Positions 45,981 to 58,227 of a stretch of 64,000 nucleotides of DNA are shown piece by piece. The position numbers were made by a program, and so were the translations under genes. Numbering within the stretch: the stretch's first letter is position 1; each line of letters starts with the position of its first letter. The notes beneath the pieces are model-generated. The model saw nothing but the letters and a program-made list of their open reading frames with translations. It had not been told where the DNA came from and did no database searches. The stretch lies in NCBI GenBank assembly GCA_020205615.1, contig CM035151.1, positions 45,375,409 through 45,439,408 on the forward strand. Reading direction: 5' to 3'. This DNA is from Panax quinquefolius (Eukaryota > Streptophyta > Magnoliopsida > Apiales > Araliaceae).

Positions 45981-47258
45981 TTCCTACGCACACTAAATCA
46001 GATCCAACATCAGCCACCAATAGTCAACTAAATAAAAAAAACGTTATGTTATTAAAAACAATTAAAACTTTCAAAAATCAATTATTTCGGAACTTCGGAA
46101 CTTCAATAATTCATAATAAATATCCCTTTTATCAGAAAATTCGAATCTTGCGACTTTTTATAGGAAATTCAATTCTCTACAACCTTGCAGAAGAAAGGTT
46201 TTCCAAATTCCACACAAAATTGGTACCAAATCCACATACGACGATTTATTTTACTGTGCTATAATCAAATTTCAGTCAAGAAATGGGCCCACGGACATGT
46301 TTAACATGTTTTAAACAACTTTTGCAACAAAAATACTCATTCTCCTCATATACTCATATATCCCACATTCATTGTAAAAATATCATTATAATATTATAAT
46401 AATATAATAAAATAGTATTTTATCAGAAAAGATAAAATATCAATTTTCAACAATTGTCACTTTAAAAAATTTTCTCCATCTATATCCACATAAAATGAAT
46501 ATTTTCCTTACCATATAAATCAATAATTAATTATTCACAAATAATATTACATAATCACATTAATGACAACCAGGCAGTTCCCAGGAAAGAGGGGGCTTTC
46601 CAATAAGAATTTCTCCTTACTGGCGCGCAATTAGGTGACCAAACCTCTCCTCCTCGATGAAACTTTCTAGACATTGCCAATAATGCTATCTAATAATATT
46701 ATTCAAATAATATGAATTATTGATCCGATAATGGGAAATCATGTGTAAATGATAATTATTAAAACAACAATAATATAAAATATCAACGCGTAATTATTGA
46801 ATCAATAAAATCTTGAAAGAATTACTATAATAATTATTGAGTAAAGGCCTTCTTACGTAAGAATCAATAATTGGTGCAATCTGTAAGCTCTTTGTGCCAC
46901 AATGCGTATTCTTGTATTTTAACCATCGGGTATTCCAACAATGTTAATTGGTATAACTACGCCGCTATTTATTTATAAAATTCTTTTTTGTCGTTTTTCT
47001 TCATCCGATAGTTATTACATTATGGGGCCCTTAAAAGGTTAAGTGGCAAATCGTATGAATATTCCCAACGTAAAGAATATTTCACGACCAAACGAATATT
47101 CCTCGATAGAAATGAGTATTTTATAACCACTTGCATATTTTGAAAAAAAAAATCATATATCACCTTTAACTTTAACTTTTATCAATTTAACAATTTACTG
47201 AATAGTAATTATATGAAAAAATTAAATACTTTTATTTCATAAAATTCGGGGTCTTACA

Positions 47259-47378
47259 TCATAGATTTTGAGAAAGAGTCTCGAGAGAGAAGTAAGAAAA
47301 AGACAAGTCTCGGAATTCTTCAAGCTTTTCTAAGGGTTAACAAGAATTTCTTAACAACAAAATGTATGTTTTAAAACC

Positions 47379-47432
<54 letters not shown>

Positions 47433-49606
47433 TTACGTCTCGTGTTCTTCAAGTTCATTCACTTTGGGTACAAGGTTTTTATAAAGATTGTTTGTAAACT
47501 ATGTTTTATAATTGGTTATGATATTACATGTATCTGTAATTGAAATGATTATAACTAGCATGTATATATATATGTATATAGATGTAGTATGCTCAAATAC
47601 GTTCAAAGAGAAAAGAATTTGGTTTACATTAGAGTATTGAGGATGAACATGAACGTATGTTTTGTATGATAACAAAATTAGTATGTGATTGTATGATAAT
47701 TATGAAATTGAAAGTTGAGTATATTGATTTGTTATGAAATTCAAAGAATCGTAGTCTCAAGGAATCAAATTAGTTATAAATTTTGGTTACCATATTCACT
47801 GTGTAAACAAACATCGATAATGGAGTTTTGTTTTTTAAAAAAATAGTGCTTTCAAGAATTTAAGTTTTCTAAAATTGTTGTTAAGTTATGCTAAATTGGT
47901 ATATGTATGATAAATAAATGTTTATGAGTGATTCTTATAAGTTTTACGTCTTAATTTAGATGTTAGCAGTAGTAATTAGTCCAGAATTTAGTTATTCTGT
48001 TCTTCGTGGTAGGGTTTTGCATATTTCGGTGCCCTAGCGCCAAAAATGGAGCCCCAGCGCCAGAAATTTGTGTCGCAGTAATTGAAATTCGCGCCCTGAC
48101 TCCAATCTCATGCTGCTGCGCTTCCTTTATGTATGACTTAGTTCTCATGTCGCGCCGAACGTAAGTCCGAGGTTAGACGATTTTGACCTCCTGTAGTAAA
48201 ATGGCCATAACTTTCTCATACAAACTCCGATTGAGGTGATTCAAGATGATCCGGAACGAGGACGAGTAGACCTACAACTTTTGTTCTTTACATATTTCAA
48301 TTTGAGGTTTGTAACAGTAGTCAAAATGGTCATCTTTAGGACTGTTGTGTTTTCGAGGGCAATCGGAGGGCGTCAGGCATGCACATATGCATGTGTAGTG
48401 CTCCTGACGATAAAAGATGATGTCCTAAGTTATAAAACATGTATGTTAGTAAATATAATGATGCTTAACATTAATAAATAATGTATTAGATAAGTTATAG
48501 AAGCATAGTAAGCATACACAAGAGATGCAAATCGGGCGTGTGACGATTGAACGTCAAAACGACGTGCCAAGTGTTAATGAACTTAAAAAGTATTTTAATT
48601 CAATTGAAATGAATATTATAGTATATTAAATGGGTTTAATATAAAACCAATAAGTAGTCCTAGCAAGACTTAAGCACTTGATCGAACTTCGATTATGAAA
48701 TATAGTGAGATATAAGTTGAAAGTTAACACAATCTAATTGAACATTGTGTGCTAATTAACAGGAAAGATTATGAGATGTAGAGTAGAGTTTACATTACAA
48801 TTACTATGTGTTGTTATGTGACTAATAGTTGATGTGTATGATTATATAATTGTGTAGGGCACGTGAAGTGCAGATAACTGTAAGCTGTTAATCTATTATT
48901 GGTAAACAATGATCAGGGCAAATCTTTCGTTTCCTATTTGTTACGTGGACTTGATGAACTATTTTAAATTGCATGATATGTTATACATGTTGAAATCATG
49001 AAATGTTAAAGTCAATTTATGACTGCATTATTTTGGTTAAATAAGGAGGATTGAGTAAGGAACTCAATCTTTATATTTTCTATGTGAACTAAAAGCATTT
49101 ATGCAATGTTGTTTTAGTTATTATGATATATATGTTTAGCATATTATTACGTGTAATGTGATGCATGAAAACTGTTAGATTTTGATGGGCTGTCGAGCTC
49201 ACTCTTGCAAATAACCACTTTTGCAGGTAAGGAAACGTGCTAAGTGAGTTATAGAGATCTATATTCACGAAGATTACTTATGTTTTATGAGAAATGTATG
49301 CAAGACTTTGAATGTAACATGTTGTTGAATTGTAAATTGAGTTATACGGTGTATATTGATATCTAGTTATGATACAAGACTTTGTATAGTCATTTTGTTG
49401 TAACGATTCATGATATACGATTGAGTCAAAGAGATGTAATGTAAAGGTTGCGATTCAGGGCAAGAAAGAAGGAAATGTATAAAAGTTTTAAATATTCTGC
49501 AATTTTAGTGTTTTTAATATCGAATAATGATGTAAAATTAGAGATTTAATGTATGGTTGACGACCGAAGTGGAGATTTAAATGGTATAAATTTTGGGGTC
49601 GTTACA
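47259..49606 (+). mobile_element. Family D LTR, second piece
   Basis: It resumes after A' with TCATAGATTTTGAG and ends TTTTGGGGTCGTTACA, pairing with the TGTAAC start at 40387. It contains (TA)n at 47382-47429, a relatively GC-rich patch with repeated AGCGCC (about 48030-48170), and GCTCACTC near the 3' end. No gene is seen. It is followed directly by B gag sequence. Confidence 0.75.
47382..47429. repeat. (TA)n microsatellite
   Basis: About 48 bp of pure TA repeat in the D LTR. Confidence 0.95.
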
Positions 49607-50246
49607 ATTGTGGTCAGGAAGGCTACATAGCACCAAACTATCCAAACCCAAAGAAGGGTACTTGTTTTACTTGTGGTTCGAAGGACCATCTGGCAAGAGA
49701 TTATCCCAAGAAAGGATTGGGAGGGTCAAGATCAGGAGGAAATCGGGGAAATAATAGTGGAAATGCCTTAACCATCACCGGGCCAACCACAACAAATCGA
49801 TCAATCACCTTGAACTTTCAACATGACGACGGTACAAGATGCGCTTCAATCTCGTGATGTGGTGTCGGTATCATTCGATCAATAAAATTAATGCTTATGT
49901 TTTATTTAATTCAAAGCTACTTTGTTCCTTTATATCCGATGATTTTGCCAAGAATTTAGATTTGCCTAAGAATGAATTGGATTACCCCATGAACATAGAA
50001 ATTGCGAATAGAGAAATAATCCTTGTTAAGTATGTACATAAGAACTGTAGAGTGGATATTAAGGGTAATATCATGAACGTAGATCTTATTCCTATTCGAC
50101 TTGGGGAATTTGACGTTATTTTGGGAATGGATTGGTTATTCAATTACGGGGCTGTAATTGATTGTCAAAAGAAGCGTATTAACCTTATGACTCAAAAAAG
50201 GTTGTGTTTTATGGTAGCAAGTCGCCTAGACAAGCAAGTTGTTTGA
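49607..50246 (+). pseudogene. Nucleocapsid and protease, B internal region 2
   Basis: The region starts inside the first zinc knuckle (CGQEGYIAPNY), cut by the D LTR. The second knuckle reads CFTCGSKDHLARDY. Against internal region 1, one His and two Cys ligands are Tyr. The protease (49839-50246) keeps FISDDFAKNLDLP and FDVILGMDWLFNYGAVIDC, but the active site reads FNSKLLCSF, so catalysis is lost. Confidence 0.85.
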
Positions 50247-51120
50247 AAGCGATGATGATGCAGGCGTGAAGTTGTTGAGACAAGGCATGTAGGATACTTA
50301 GCTTACATAGTCGACGATCGAAAAGAGAATCCAAAGGTAGAAGAGATACCGATTATGAGGATTTAAATGACGTATTTCAGAATGATTTACCGGGACTTCC
50401 ACCGGATAGAGAGGTAGATTTAATTCGATTTGGCGCCGTGAATCGCTTCTCAATATCGAAGGCACCATACCGAATGGCACCAGTAGAGATGAAGGAATTA
50501 ATGGTACAACTACAAGAATTGTTGGACAAGAAGTACATTCAACCGAGCGTATCGCCGTGGGGAGCGCCGGTGTTATTTGTGAAAAAGAAGGATGGATCGA
50601 TGTGACTTTGCATTGACTACAGAGAACTGAATAAGGTTACGATTAAGAACATATATCCATTACTGAGGATCGATGATCTGTTTGATCAGTTGAAGGGAGC
50701 AAGATACTTTTCCAAGATAGACTTGAGAAGCGGTTATCATCAACTAAAGGTGAGGCTAGAGGATGTACCGAAGACACCATTCAGAAAGCGATATGGTCAC
50801 TACGAATTTTTAGTAATGTCGTTTGGTCTTACGAATGCTCCTGCAGCATTTATGGGACTAATGAACGGTGTGTTCAAGCCATTTTTGGATAGGTTCGTAG
50901 TTGTATTTATATATGACATTTTGGTCTATTCAAAAACATAGGAAGAACATGAAGATCATTTGAGATTAACGTTGGAAATATTGAGAAGGGAGAAGTTGTA
51001 TACTAAATTTTTGAAATGCGAATTCTGGATCGAGCGAGTATAATTTCTTGGTCACGTAATCGATAAAAACGAATTTCAGTAGATCCATCCAAAGTAGAAG
51101 CCGTGATTAACTGGGATTAG
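50247..51120 (+). pseudogene. Reverse transcriptase, B internal region 2
   Basis: A frame-shifted lead-in (50250-50480) is followed by [20 protein letters not shown], then [15 protein letters not shown], a stop at 50602, [13 protein letters not shown], and the open frame 50690-50941 with [15 protein letters not shown] and [18 protein letters not shown]. The catalytic box reads [10 protein letters not shown], where FIDD is expected, so one catalytic Asp is Tyr. A stop follows at 50939 and decay continues through [20 protein letters not shown]. Confidence 0.85.
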
Positions 51121-51700
51121 CCGAGAACGCCGTCGGAAGTAAGAAGTTTTCTTGGATTGGCGGGATATTATAGAAGGTTCATACAAGAATTTTCCAAGAT
51201 CGCAACTCCGTTAACGAATTTAACTCGAAAAGCTGTGAAATTTGTTTAGACGGATAAGTGTGAGGAATGTTTTCAGGAATTGAAGAAGAGGTTGTGTCAC
51301 GGCCCACATTATCTCTTCCGGATGATACAGGAAATTTTGTTGTTTATAGTGATGCATCGCATAAAGGACTTGGTTGTGTGCTGATGCAAAACGGTAAAGT
51401 CATTGCGTATGCATCACAACAATTGAAGGATTACGAGAAGGGATAGCCAACCCATGACTTAGAGTTAGCTGCAGTTGTTATTGCTTTGAAAATTTGGAGG
51501 CACTATCTATACGGGGAGAAGTGTGAAATATATACGGACCATAAGAGTCTGAAATATATTTTCACACAGAAGGACTTAAATATGCGTCAAAGAAGATGGT
51601 TGGAATTAATTAAGGATTACGACTGTGAGATTTTATACCATCCGGGTAAAGCAAATGTGCTTGCCGATGCCTTAAATAGAAAGGGTCGGGAGAAATTGAC
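51121..51700 (+). pseudogene. RT connection and RNase H, B internal region 2
   Basis: RNase H begins NFVVYSDASHKGLGCVLMQN near 51338 and carries on through [34 protein letters not shown]. The open frame from 51486 reads [20 protein letters not shown] and ends [13 protein letters not shown]. The catalytic Asp/Glu/Asp positions (YSDAS, LELAA, YTDHK) are present. Stops at about 51112, 51247 and 51446 prevent continuous translation. Confidence 0.85.
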
Positions 51701-53260
51701 GATGTTGACTGCTCAAGAGGAGCTAATTGCAGAAATGAAGAAACTGGAATTGGAAGTGAAGTATCCTATGGAGATCGATGAGAAGCTATTTCAGATGCAA
51801 TCTGGTACAACTCTACTAGATAAAGTTAAAGAGGCTCAACTTCAGGATGATGAATGCAAAAAGGTGACAAAGAAGATATCTGAAGGAACCGAATCGAGAT
51901 TTAAGATGGATAAGGAAGGAATACTGAGATTTGAGAGTAGAATTTGGGTACCGCCAGTACAAGAGATTAAGGAAGATATTTTGAGCGAGACTCATAGTTC
52001 ACGATATTCGATTCACCTTGGTAGTACCAAGAAGTACCAAGATCTTAGACAATATTTCTGGTGGCCGAATTTGAAACGTGATGTTGCAGAATGTGTTGCC
52101 AAGTGTCTGACCTGTCAGAAAGTGAAAGCGGAACATCAGAGACCGAGTGGATTGCTACAACCGTTAGAGATCCTAGAGTGGAAATGGGAACATATTACAA
52201 TGGACTTCGTGGTTGGCCTTCCGACGACTCAGATAGGCTACGACGCAGTATGGGTTATCGTTGACCGACTGACGAAATCTGCACACTTCCTTCCGATCAA
52301 AATAAGATTCAACTTAGATCAGTTGGCAAGGCTATATGTAAAAGAGATTGTTTTGAGGCACAGAGTTCTGGTATCAATTGTTTTAGATAGGGATCCGCGC
52401 TTCACATCAAATTTTTGGAAACGTCTTCAGGAATGCATGGGTACGCAATTGCGAATGAGTACAGCTTACCACCCTCAAATAGACGGGTAAAGTGAGAGAA
52501 CGATTCAAATATTAGAAGATATGTTAAGAGCCTGTGTGATAGATTTTAAAAGAAATTGGGATGATCACCTACCGTTAGTAGAGTTCGGCTACAACAACAG
52601 TTACCATGCTAGTATTGGTATGCCGCCTTACAAAGCGTTATATGGCAGAAAGTGCAGAACTCCGCTTTACTGGGATGAAGTTGGTGAGAGATAATTGCTA
52701 GGGCGAAATTGAGTGCAATGAGACGTGAAATAGTCAAAGTGATCCGAAACACATTGTAGTAGCGGCGCAAGATCGAAAGAAGAAATACGCTAACCCACGT
52801 CGTAAGAATATCGAGTTTGAATCAGTTAGTTATGTTTTCTTGAAGGTCTCTCCCTGGAAGGGAAAGATCAGGTTCGGAAAGAAAGGAAAATTGAGCCCAA
52901 GATTTATTGGACCATTTGAAGTATTACGTAGAATCGGAGAAGTCGTGTACGAGGTAGCCTTACCTCCAGCACTCGAGAATGTCCACAACGTCTTCCATGT
53001 GTCTGTGTTACGACCCTACAAGGCCGATTACAAGCATGTAATTGAATACGAACCCCTGCATTTTGAGAAAGACTTATCTTACGAAGAAATCCCTGTCCAA
53101 ATTGTTGACCGAAAAGAACAAGTTCTCAGAAATAAAGTTATTCCTTCTGTTAAGGTAATTTGGAGAAACCACAACGCTGAAGAAGCTACGTGGGAATTCG
53201 AAGAGAATATGATGAAGAATTACCTCATTTATTTACTTAATTATTTATGGCGATTACGGG
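51701..53260 (+). pseudogene. Integrase and chromodomain tail, B internal region 2
   Basis: The HHCC zinc region is intact ([23 protein letters not shown]; 51980-52140). The catalytic core has MDFVVGLP (52201), [10 protein letters not shown] (52382) and [12 protein letters not shown] (52494), supplying D, D and E; a stop at 52488 breaks the core just before the last. After [20 protein letters not shown] the frame decays at 52690-52830, then opens at 52840-53328: [28 protein letters not shown], and the chromodomain-like [17 protein letters not shown]. The tail marks the family as a plant chromovirus. This is the most complete pol stretch in the window. Confidence 0.9.
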
Positions 53261-53335
53261 GACGTAATCTTTATAGGGGGGAGAATGTAACGAATTCGAA
53301 TTTATTGAGTCGTGATTACGGGATGTAATCCTTTT

Positions 53336-53347
53336 AAGAGGGAAAGA
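53336..53347 (+). other. Polypurine tract, B internal region 2
   Basis: AAGAGGGAAAGA directly precedes the LTR start TGTAATGAACG. A second purine tract (GGGGGGAGAA, about 53276) lies 60 bp upstream. Confidence 0.8.
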
Positions 53348-54729
53348 TGTAATGAACGAGAATTTTGTAATTTAATTTTAATATTTATTGAATTAAATAA
53401 ATATTTTTCGATGATTTAATTATTGGATTAAATAATTATTTGATCTGATTGTGGTAGATTAATTTAATTATGTATTACATTTATTAAATTAATGTAGAAA
53501 TATTTATTATTCAAGTATGTATTTATGTGAGCTTATTGAATTAAATGAAATATTTAATTAAGCATGATGTTATTTTAATTAATTTAATTATTAATTAGAG
53601 AGTTAATAATTTGACATTAATTATTAATGAGAAATTTAATTATGTGACTATGTGAAATTATGAGAAATTATTATATTTTATTTAAAATAAATTAAATAAG
53701 ATATTGATTTATTTTATGAAGGAGTGTGACATTAATTAAACCATATGATAAAGCTTTATTAAATTAAATGGTTTTGAAATCTATTAAGCTTTAGCCAAAC
53801 ATGGCCTTAATGGGAGTTACTAGCGATTGCCACGATCGGGTTAATCGACCACTCAATCGTCGTTCCTTTAATATATCAGACGTCTTCTTTTCTTTCTTCA
53901 TTATTGCTAAGTCTAAAGAGCTTTCACAGAGATAGATACAGAGTATTAGTTGAGAAGTCAGAGAGAAATTGATATTCATCTCTTATTAAAATCCACACTA
54001 CGCTTTGGGTAATCTCCTCCTTCCCAATTTTTACTTTACGTATTTTAGTTTTCATGAAAATGGCTTTTAAAGTTTTTGGTTTAACCTCTGTAATTGGGTT
54101 AGGAGTAATGATTATGGGTTGTATGTGTGTTATGACATATCAAATCGTGTTTAATTATATATATTATGTAAACCATATCATCAAATTCATGAAAACATGT
54201 ATATATGATTTCTACAAAATTACGAGTATGGGTTTTGGCCTTATGGCCTTATACGTGATATTTTATGTATTGATCGTATATTATCCCTAAATTTTACACT
54301 CGTATGTTGTTATACATGTTGATACGAAGAGACCAAAGTTTAAATAAACGGATTCTGTTATAACGAATCCAGAGTGATAATTTTCATGTTTTATTTTCAA
54401 AACCTTCAAGAACATCAAGAACAGTGGAAGTAAATGTGTTGATTTTGCAAATTATGTGTTGTAACTTGTTAAAAATCATGCTAGATGGGTTAAGTAATGA
54501 TTTTATATGTATTACAATGATTGAGTAAGTCTAAATTAATTGTAAAAATAACTAATTGGAAGTTATGACTATATTCATGTATAATTTTACACATGATTGA
54601 TTTTTGGCCTAATTTGGCCTTGTTATGTTCATGAACTCCGCAGAATCTAGAAAAGCTAGAGAATGAACTGAACTCAGGTAACTTGCCCCGTGCGTTACCA
54701 AACTAAATTACCCCATCCCGACGGTCAAA

Positions 54730-54768
<39 letters not shown>

Positions 54769-56302
54769 TTTGATGAAAATTATTATTAAAATATTTATAA
54801 AATAAATTAAATATTTTAATTTAGATATTTATGGAATAAAATAAATATTTGATGAAAATTATTAAAATATTTATAAAATAAATTAAATAATTTAATTGAG
54901 ATATTTATGAAATAAAATAAATATTCGATGAAAATTATTATTAAAATATTTATAAAATAAATTAAATATTTTAATTGAGATATTTATGGAATAAAATAAA
55001 TATTTGATGAAAATTATTATTAAAATATTTATAAAATAAATTAAATATTTTAATTGAGATATTTATTGAATAAAATAAATAGTCGATGGAAATTATTATG
55101 AAATAATTTATTCGAGTGTAATAATAGTAAGAGAATGAAAATATTCTAATTTAATTAAGTAATTAAATTAGAAGGGTAATGATTTGTTAAATAAAGTGGA
55201 GTTTATATTAAATAATTAAGTGAAAATGTAACTAATGAATGTTGTGAATACATATGGTATGTGTGTAGGATTTGTGGTGAACTAAGTAGTAATCGTTTAG
55301 CTACGCATGCAGGCAAGTTTTCTAACCCTACTTGTCATTATTGTTCAAGTTTATTATTTACCTCGAGTAAATTATCATTACTATTATTCAAGTTCGAATG
55401 TTATATTAAAGATTTATTATCTTTTCAAAGCATGATTTAGTTATACAATAATTGTTATATTGTATACTTCTTGAGATTATTATTCGAATTGAATATCATT
55501 ATTGTTGAACGCAATTAGACTAGTGAACTTTATTGATTCAACTAGTCCTTAGTTGATGAACGTTCTAAATTTCAGAACCCTTATTGAATTATTCAAACCA
55601 AACTTCCTTTGGTGCGGATTCGAATATCAAACTAAGATGAACAACCCTGTAAAGGGATTTACTTATCGTTAGCGTTAAGATATTATTGCACGACATGGTA
55701 CTAAGGGTTGATCCCCTAAGTGCGAGTAGAAAGGTCCATAGTCTTATGATTGTTAAAGGTTTCAAGTATAACCCTTGATAACCTAGGACATAGTTCAAGG
55801 TCTTATGACCCTCAGAATTCTTTTAATTCTTGTTATTCATTCTTGATTCAAAAGTTGAGCTTTTATTCAGATGTCTTTGATTTACTCGCATGTTATTATC
55901 TTTGTTATTTCATTATTATACTTGTGGGCAATAGTGCTCACTCTTGTTTAATAATAACATTGCGCTTAAGAACGAAAAGAACCCGATGAACCTTCCAAAG
56001 TAAAGGCAAGGGCAAAGTTAGCAAGTGATGAAGACTTGTTGTTTATTTGATGATGTATTTTGTTGAAGACTTGATTTAATGATGTTGTTAAGATTTATTT
56101 GTTTATGATTCCGCACAGATGTTTAAGGTTAGTTTAACTTGGGATTGTATTATTATTATTCAGATGTTGTAACCCTTAAGGGGAAGATTTTTATTCTATC
56201 TATTGCATGGCTTGCATTTATTATGGGTAGATAGATAGATAATATTTGTATAGTGAACACCAAATCCCGTGGAATTGAACTACCCGGTTTGGGGGTGTCA
56301 CA
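53348..56302 (+). mobile_element. B array, last LTR (2.95 kb)
   Basis: TGTAATGAACGAG...GGGGGTGTCACA, TG..CA termini. It matches the first LTR at 30339-33192 in order, except for the missing (TA)n expansion and a family of AAATATTTATAAAATAAATT tandem segments at 54765-55110 not seen there. (AAT)n at about 54728-54762. No gene is present; readings at 54054-54290 and 55589-55989 are LTR noise. Confidence 0.85.
54728..55110. repeat. (AAT)n and tandem AT-rich units of about 75 bp
   Basis: An AAT run is followed by about four repeats each containing GATATTTATGGAATAAAATA, GATGAAAATTATTA and AAATATTTATAAAAT. Confidence 0.85.
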
Positions 56303-57117
56303 AATTCCTTTGGCTAAACTTGATATATTGCGTGGATTATTGATAATCTATTCATCTATTATCTAATGTTGTTATCTTTTGTCAACTACTATATATGGTT
56401 TTCAAAAGAAGACTGAAATGTTAAACAAATGTTTTGTCGGTAAAACGACAGGCACGTGAGGTTGCCAAATGCTTAAACGTGCATACGTTTAATGGATGTA
56501 GTGTTGATCAACATAGAGTACAATAGGCTGATCACCTAGAAGTGCTCGTAAGTAATATCAGGCTTACGGACTTAGTTCCGGGTTGTCCTTTTTCCGATAA
56601 AGATTGAATACTCTCGGTCTTTGACCGGAGTGAAAGTTTTACTAAATATTGTTATTATTGTAAAACATTTTGAAAGAAAGATGAAGTGTTATTTTGTATT
56701 ATCAATAGTACTTCATAACTATTGTTCAGTTATTGAAGATATACGATTCATAGGTGTCAAGTATGTTGTTATTGAATTGTTATACTTGCTGAGCTAGTTA
56801 TGCTCACTCTTGCTTGAACCATATGAATGCAACTAAGACTGAACGTCCCGAAGGATCGAAAAAGGATAAAGGAAAAGCTAAAGGCGATTGTTAAAGTCAT
56901 TTTTGTAATAAGTATAGGTCTATTGTTGTAATGTAATTGATACTATGACAAAGAACCTTTGTAATGGGTATAGAACCTGGAAAATGTAAATATTACTTTA
57001 AATATATAGAAGTTATGTTCGTTCCTTGAAACATTTCAATTGAATGAATGTATGAATGTTTGTACAATATAGCACCATCTGCCGGGTTGGAAGATACCTG
57101 GATTTGGGGGCGCTACA
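56303..57117 (+). mobile_element. Family C 5' LTR, second piece
   Basis: It starts with the AATTC target copy and ends CTGGATTTGGGGGCGCTACA, followed by a PBS. It contains adjacent short hairpins TAAACGT-GCAT-ACGTTTA (56474-56491) and TGTTGATCAACA (56502-56513), and GCTCACTC near 56808. Confidence 0.8.
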
Positions 57118-57120
57118 AGT

Positions 57121-57133
57121 TGGTATCAAAGCC
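57121..57133 (+). other. Family C primer binding site
   Basis: TGGTATCAAAGCC, three bases after the LTR end; one mismatch from the iMet-type site. Confidence 0.85.
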
Positions 57134-57299
57134 TAGGTTATAAAACTTAAGGGGGAAAGTAGAACCTTAAGTCATAACCTTAAGAAAGAATAAAGCAGTA
57201 AAAGATGGAAAGTAATCCTATAAAAATGCATTATATTATGTTATGTGTTTGTATTATTTTACTGACGTATATTAATCAAACTATATTGTTTTATTGTAG

Positions 57300-57918
57300 A
57301 TGTCAGGAGAAAATGATATGTATAGAGATATATATGTAGTGAGCGAGGATTCTTGTTAATCGGGTAGAGATACTACTAAATCCCGAGCGAGTAGAACCGA
57401 GGTGGTGACAATCGAGTCCGGAGACTCCGACGATTTAGACTACATGTCATATTTGATGGCATGCTAGAGGAGGAGATGGACGTGATGTCCTTTGACGAGT
57501 TCCACCTACGGAGGAATTGTCTACGGGGAATCGATGAAGGCCTTTATTTATGTCGGTATTGGATAGGAATGTCCATTACTGCCAAGAGGTTAAGGAGTTG
57601 AAAGAGGAACTCCAAGCTGTCCGTGAGGACAAGACTAGCACGAAGGGAATGTGGGAAGAGGAGCACGATGATAGAATTCTAGCTAAGGACAACGTCCAAG
57701 AGCTGAGATGTGAAGTCTTTGAGCTCAAGCAGGAGCTAAAGACTAAACAACGTAAGTTGGAGAGGATGTCCTATATATATAGGAGTTCTCATGTGGATTT
57801 CCAGCAATAGGTAGCTGGGTATCCGGTAGAAGCAGGACATACCCGACACACTATCAATAGAGATGTTATTGCCGGTCTGGCCAGCAAAGATTTTGAGAAT
57901 GCCCTACGGCAGATGTAA
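57300..57918 (+). pseudogene. Extra ORF between PBS and gag, family C (ORF0)
   Basis: Unrecognised family. The ATG at 57300 follows TTGTTTTATTGTAG directly, a good 3' splice-site-like sequence. The reading opens MSGENDMYRDIYVV and shifts frame several times. Its best part (57550-57810) is a Lys/Glu-rich, likely coiled-coil segment: VKELKEELQAVRED, VQELRCEVFELKQELKTKQ. After a stop at 57808 it ends FENALRQM at 57918. Position, acidity and helical character match the ORF at 33412-34201 in family B, although direct sequence similarity is weak. The gag ATG is 310 bp further on. Confidence 0.5.
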
Positions 57919-58227
57919 TCTAGCAATAGCTAGAGTAGCTTAGATATGTAAATATTATGTATCTAGTAGTGACGTAAAACCCTCTTTTGTATAACAAAGG
58001 GTAGTCTTTTGTAAATCCCAATTTTTGGAAAGTAATTGTGGGATAGTAATGTAATCAGCTAAGGCTGAGTAATGTAAACAATGTAGTGTTATACTACACG
58101 TTATGAATCAATATAAGTCTTTTTATGGAATATATTGAGTAATGAGTATGAGTTATTGTTTTATTACAAATAATAACAAACTAACAAGAATAAAATAATA
58201 ATGATGTGTTGTTTTCTTAACAGCAAA

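Larger units (their letters stand above)
41014..47258 (-). mobile_element. A' element: two long LTRs with a 328-bp internal region
   Basis: The LTRs at 41014-43946 and 44275-47258 (2.93 and 2.98 kb) are very similar throughout. The internal 43947-44274 has a PPT next to the left LTR and a PBS-like site next to the right LTR, so the element is on the minus strand. It has essentially no coding capacity. The LTRs belong to a family related to A (same termini, same motif arrays). Confidence 0.9.
44275..47258 (-). mobile_element. A' 5' LTR (right copy)
   Basis: It begins TGTGACGCCCCCAAAATAGG and ends TTCGGGGTCTTACA. TATA box (minus) at 45889-45898; GTGAATAGTAAC array 45418-45592; (TA)n 45944-45977. 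Confidence 0.9.
30339..56302 (+). mobile_element. Family B gypsy array (LTR-int1-LTR-int2-LTR) with later insertions
   Basis: The outer LTRs are 30339-33192 and 53348-56302. Between them are internal region 1 (33193-36977), a truncated middle LTR (36978-37660), a block of other elements (37661-49606), and internal region 2, which starts in the gag zinc knuckles at 49607. The shared AATTC flank suggests a single insertion that then became a tandem array by LTR recombination. Both internal regions carry chromodomain-type gypsy pol parts. Confidence 0.7.

Noticed and set aside
48030..48170. GC-rich AGCGCC repeats in the D LTR as a possible CpG island or host promoter
   Set aside because: Too short and inside an LTR with both termini identified; no ORF follows.
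54054..54290. 78-aa hydrophobic reading in the last B LTR
   Set aside because: The corresponding place in the first LTR is replaced by a TA expansion and has no such frame; chance AT-rich hydrophobic translation.
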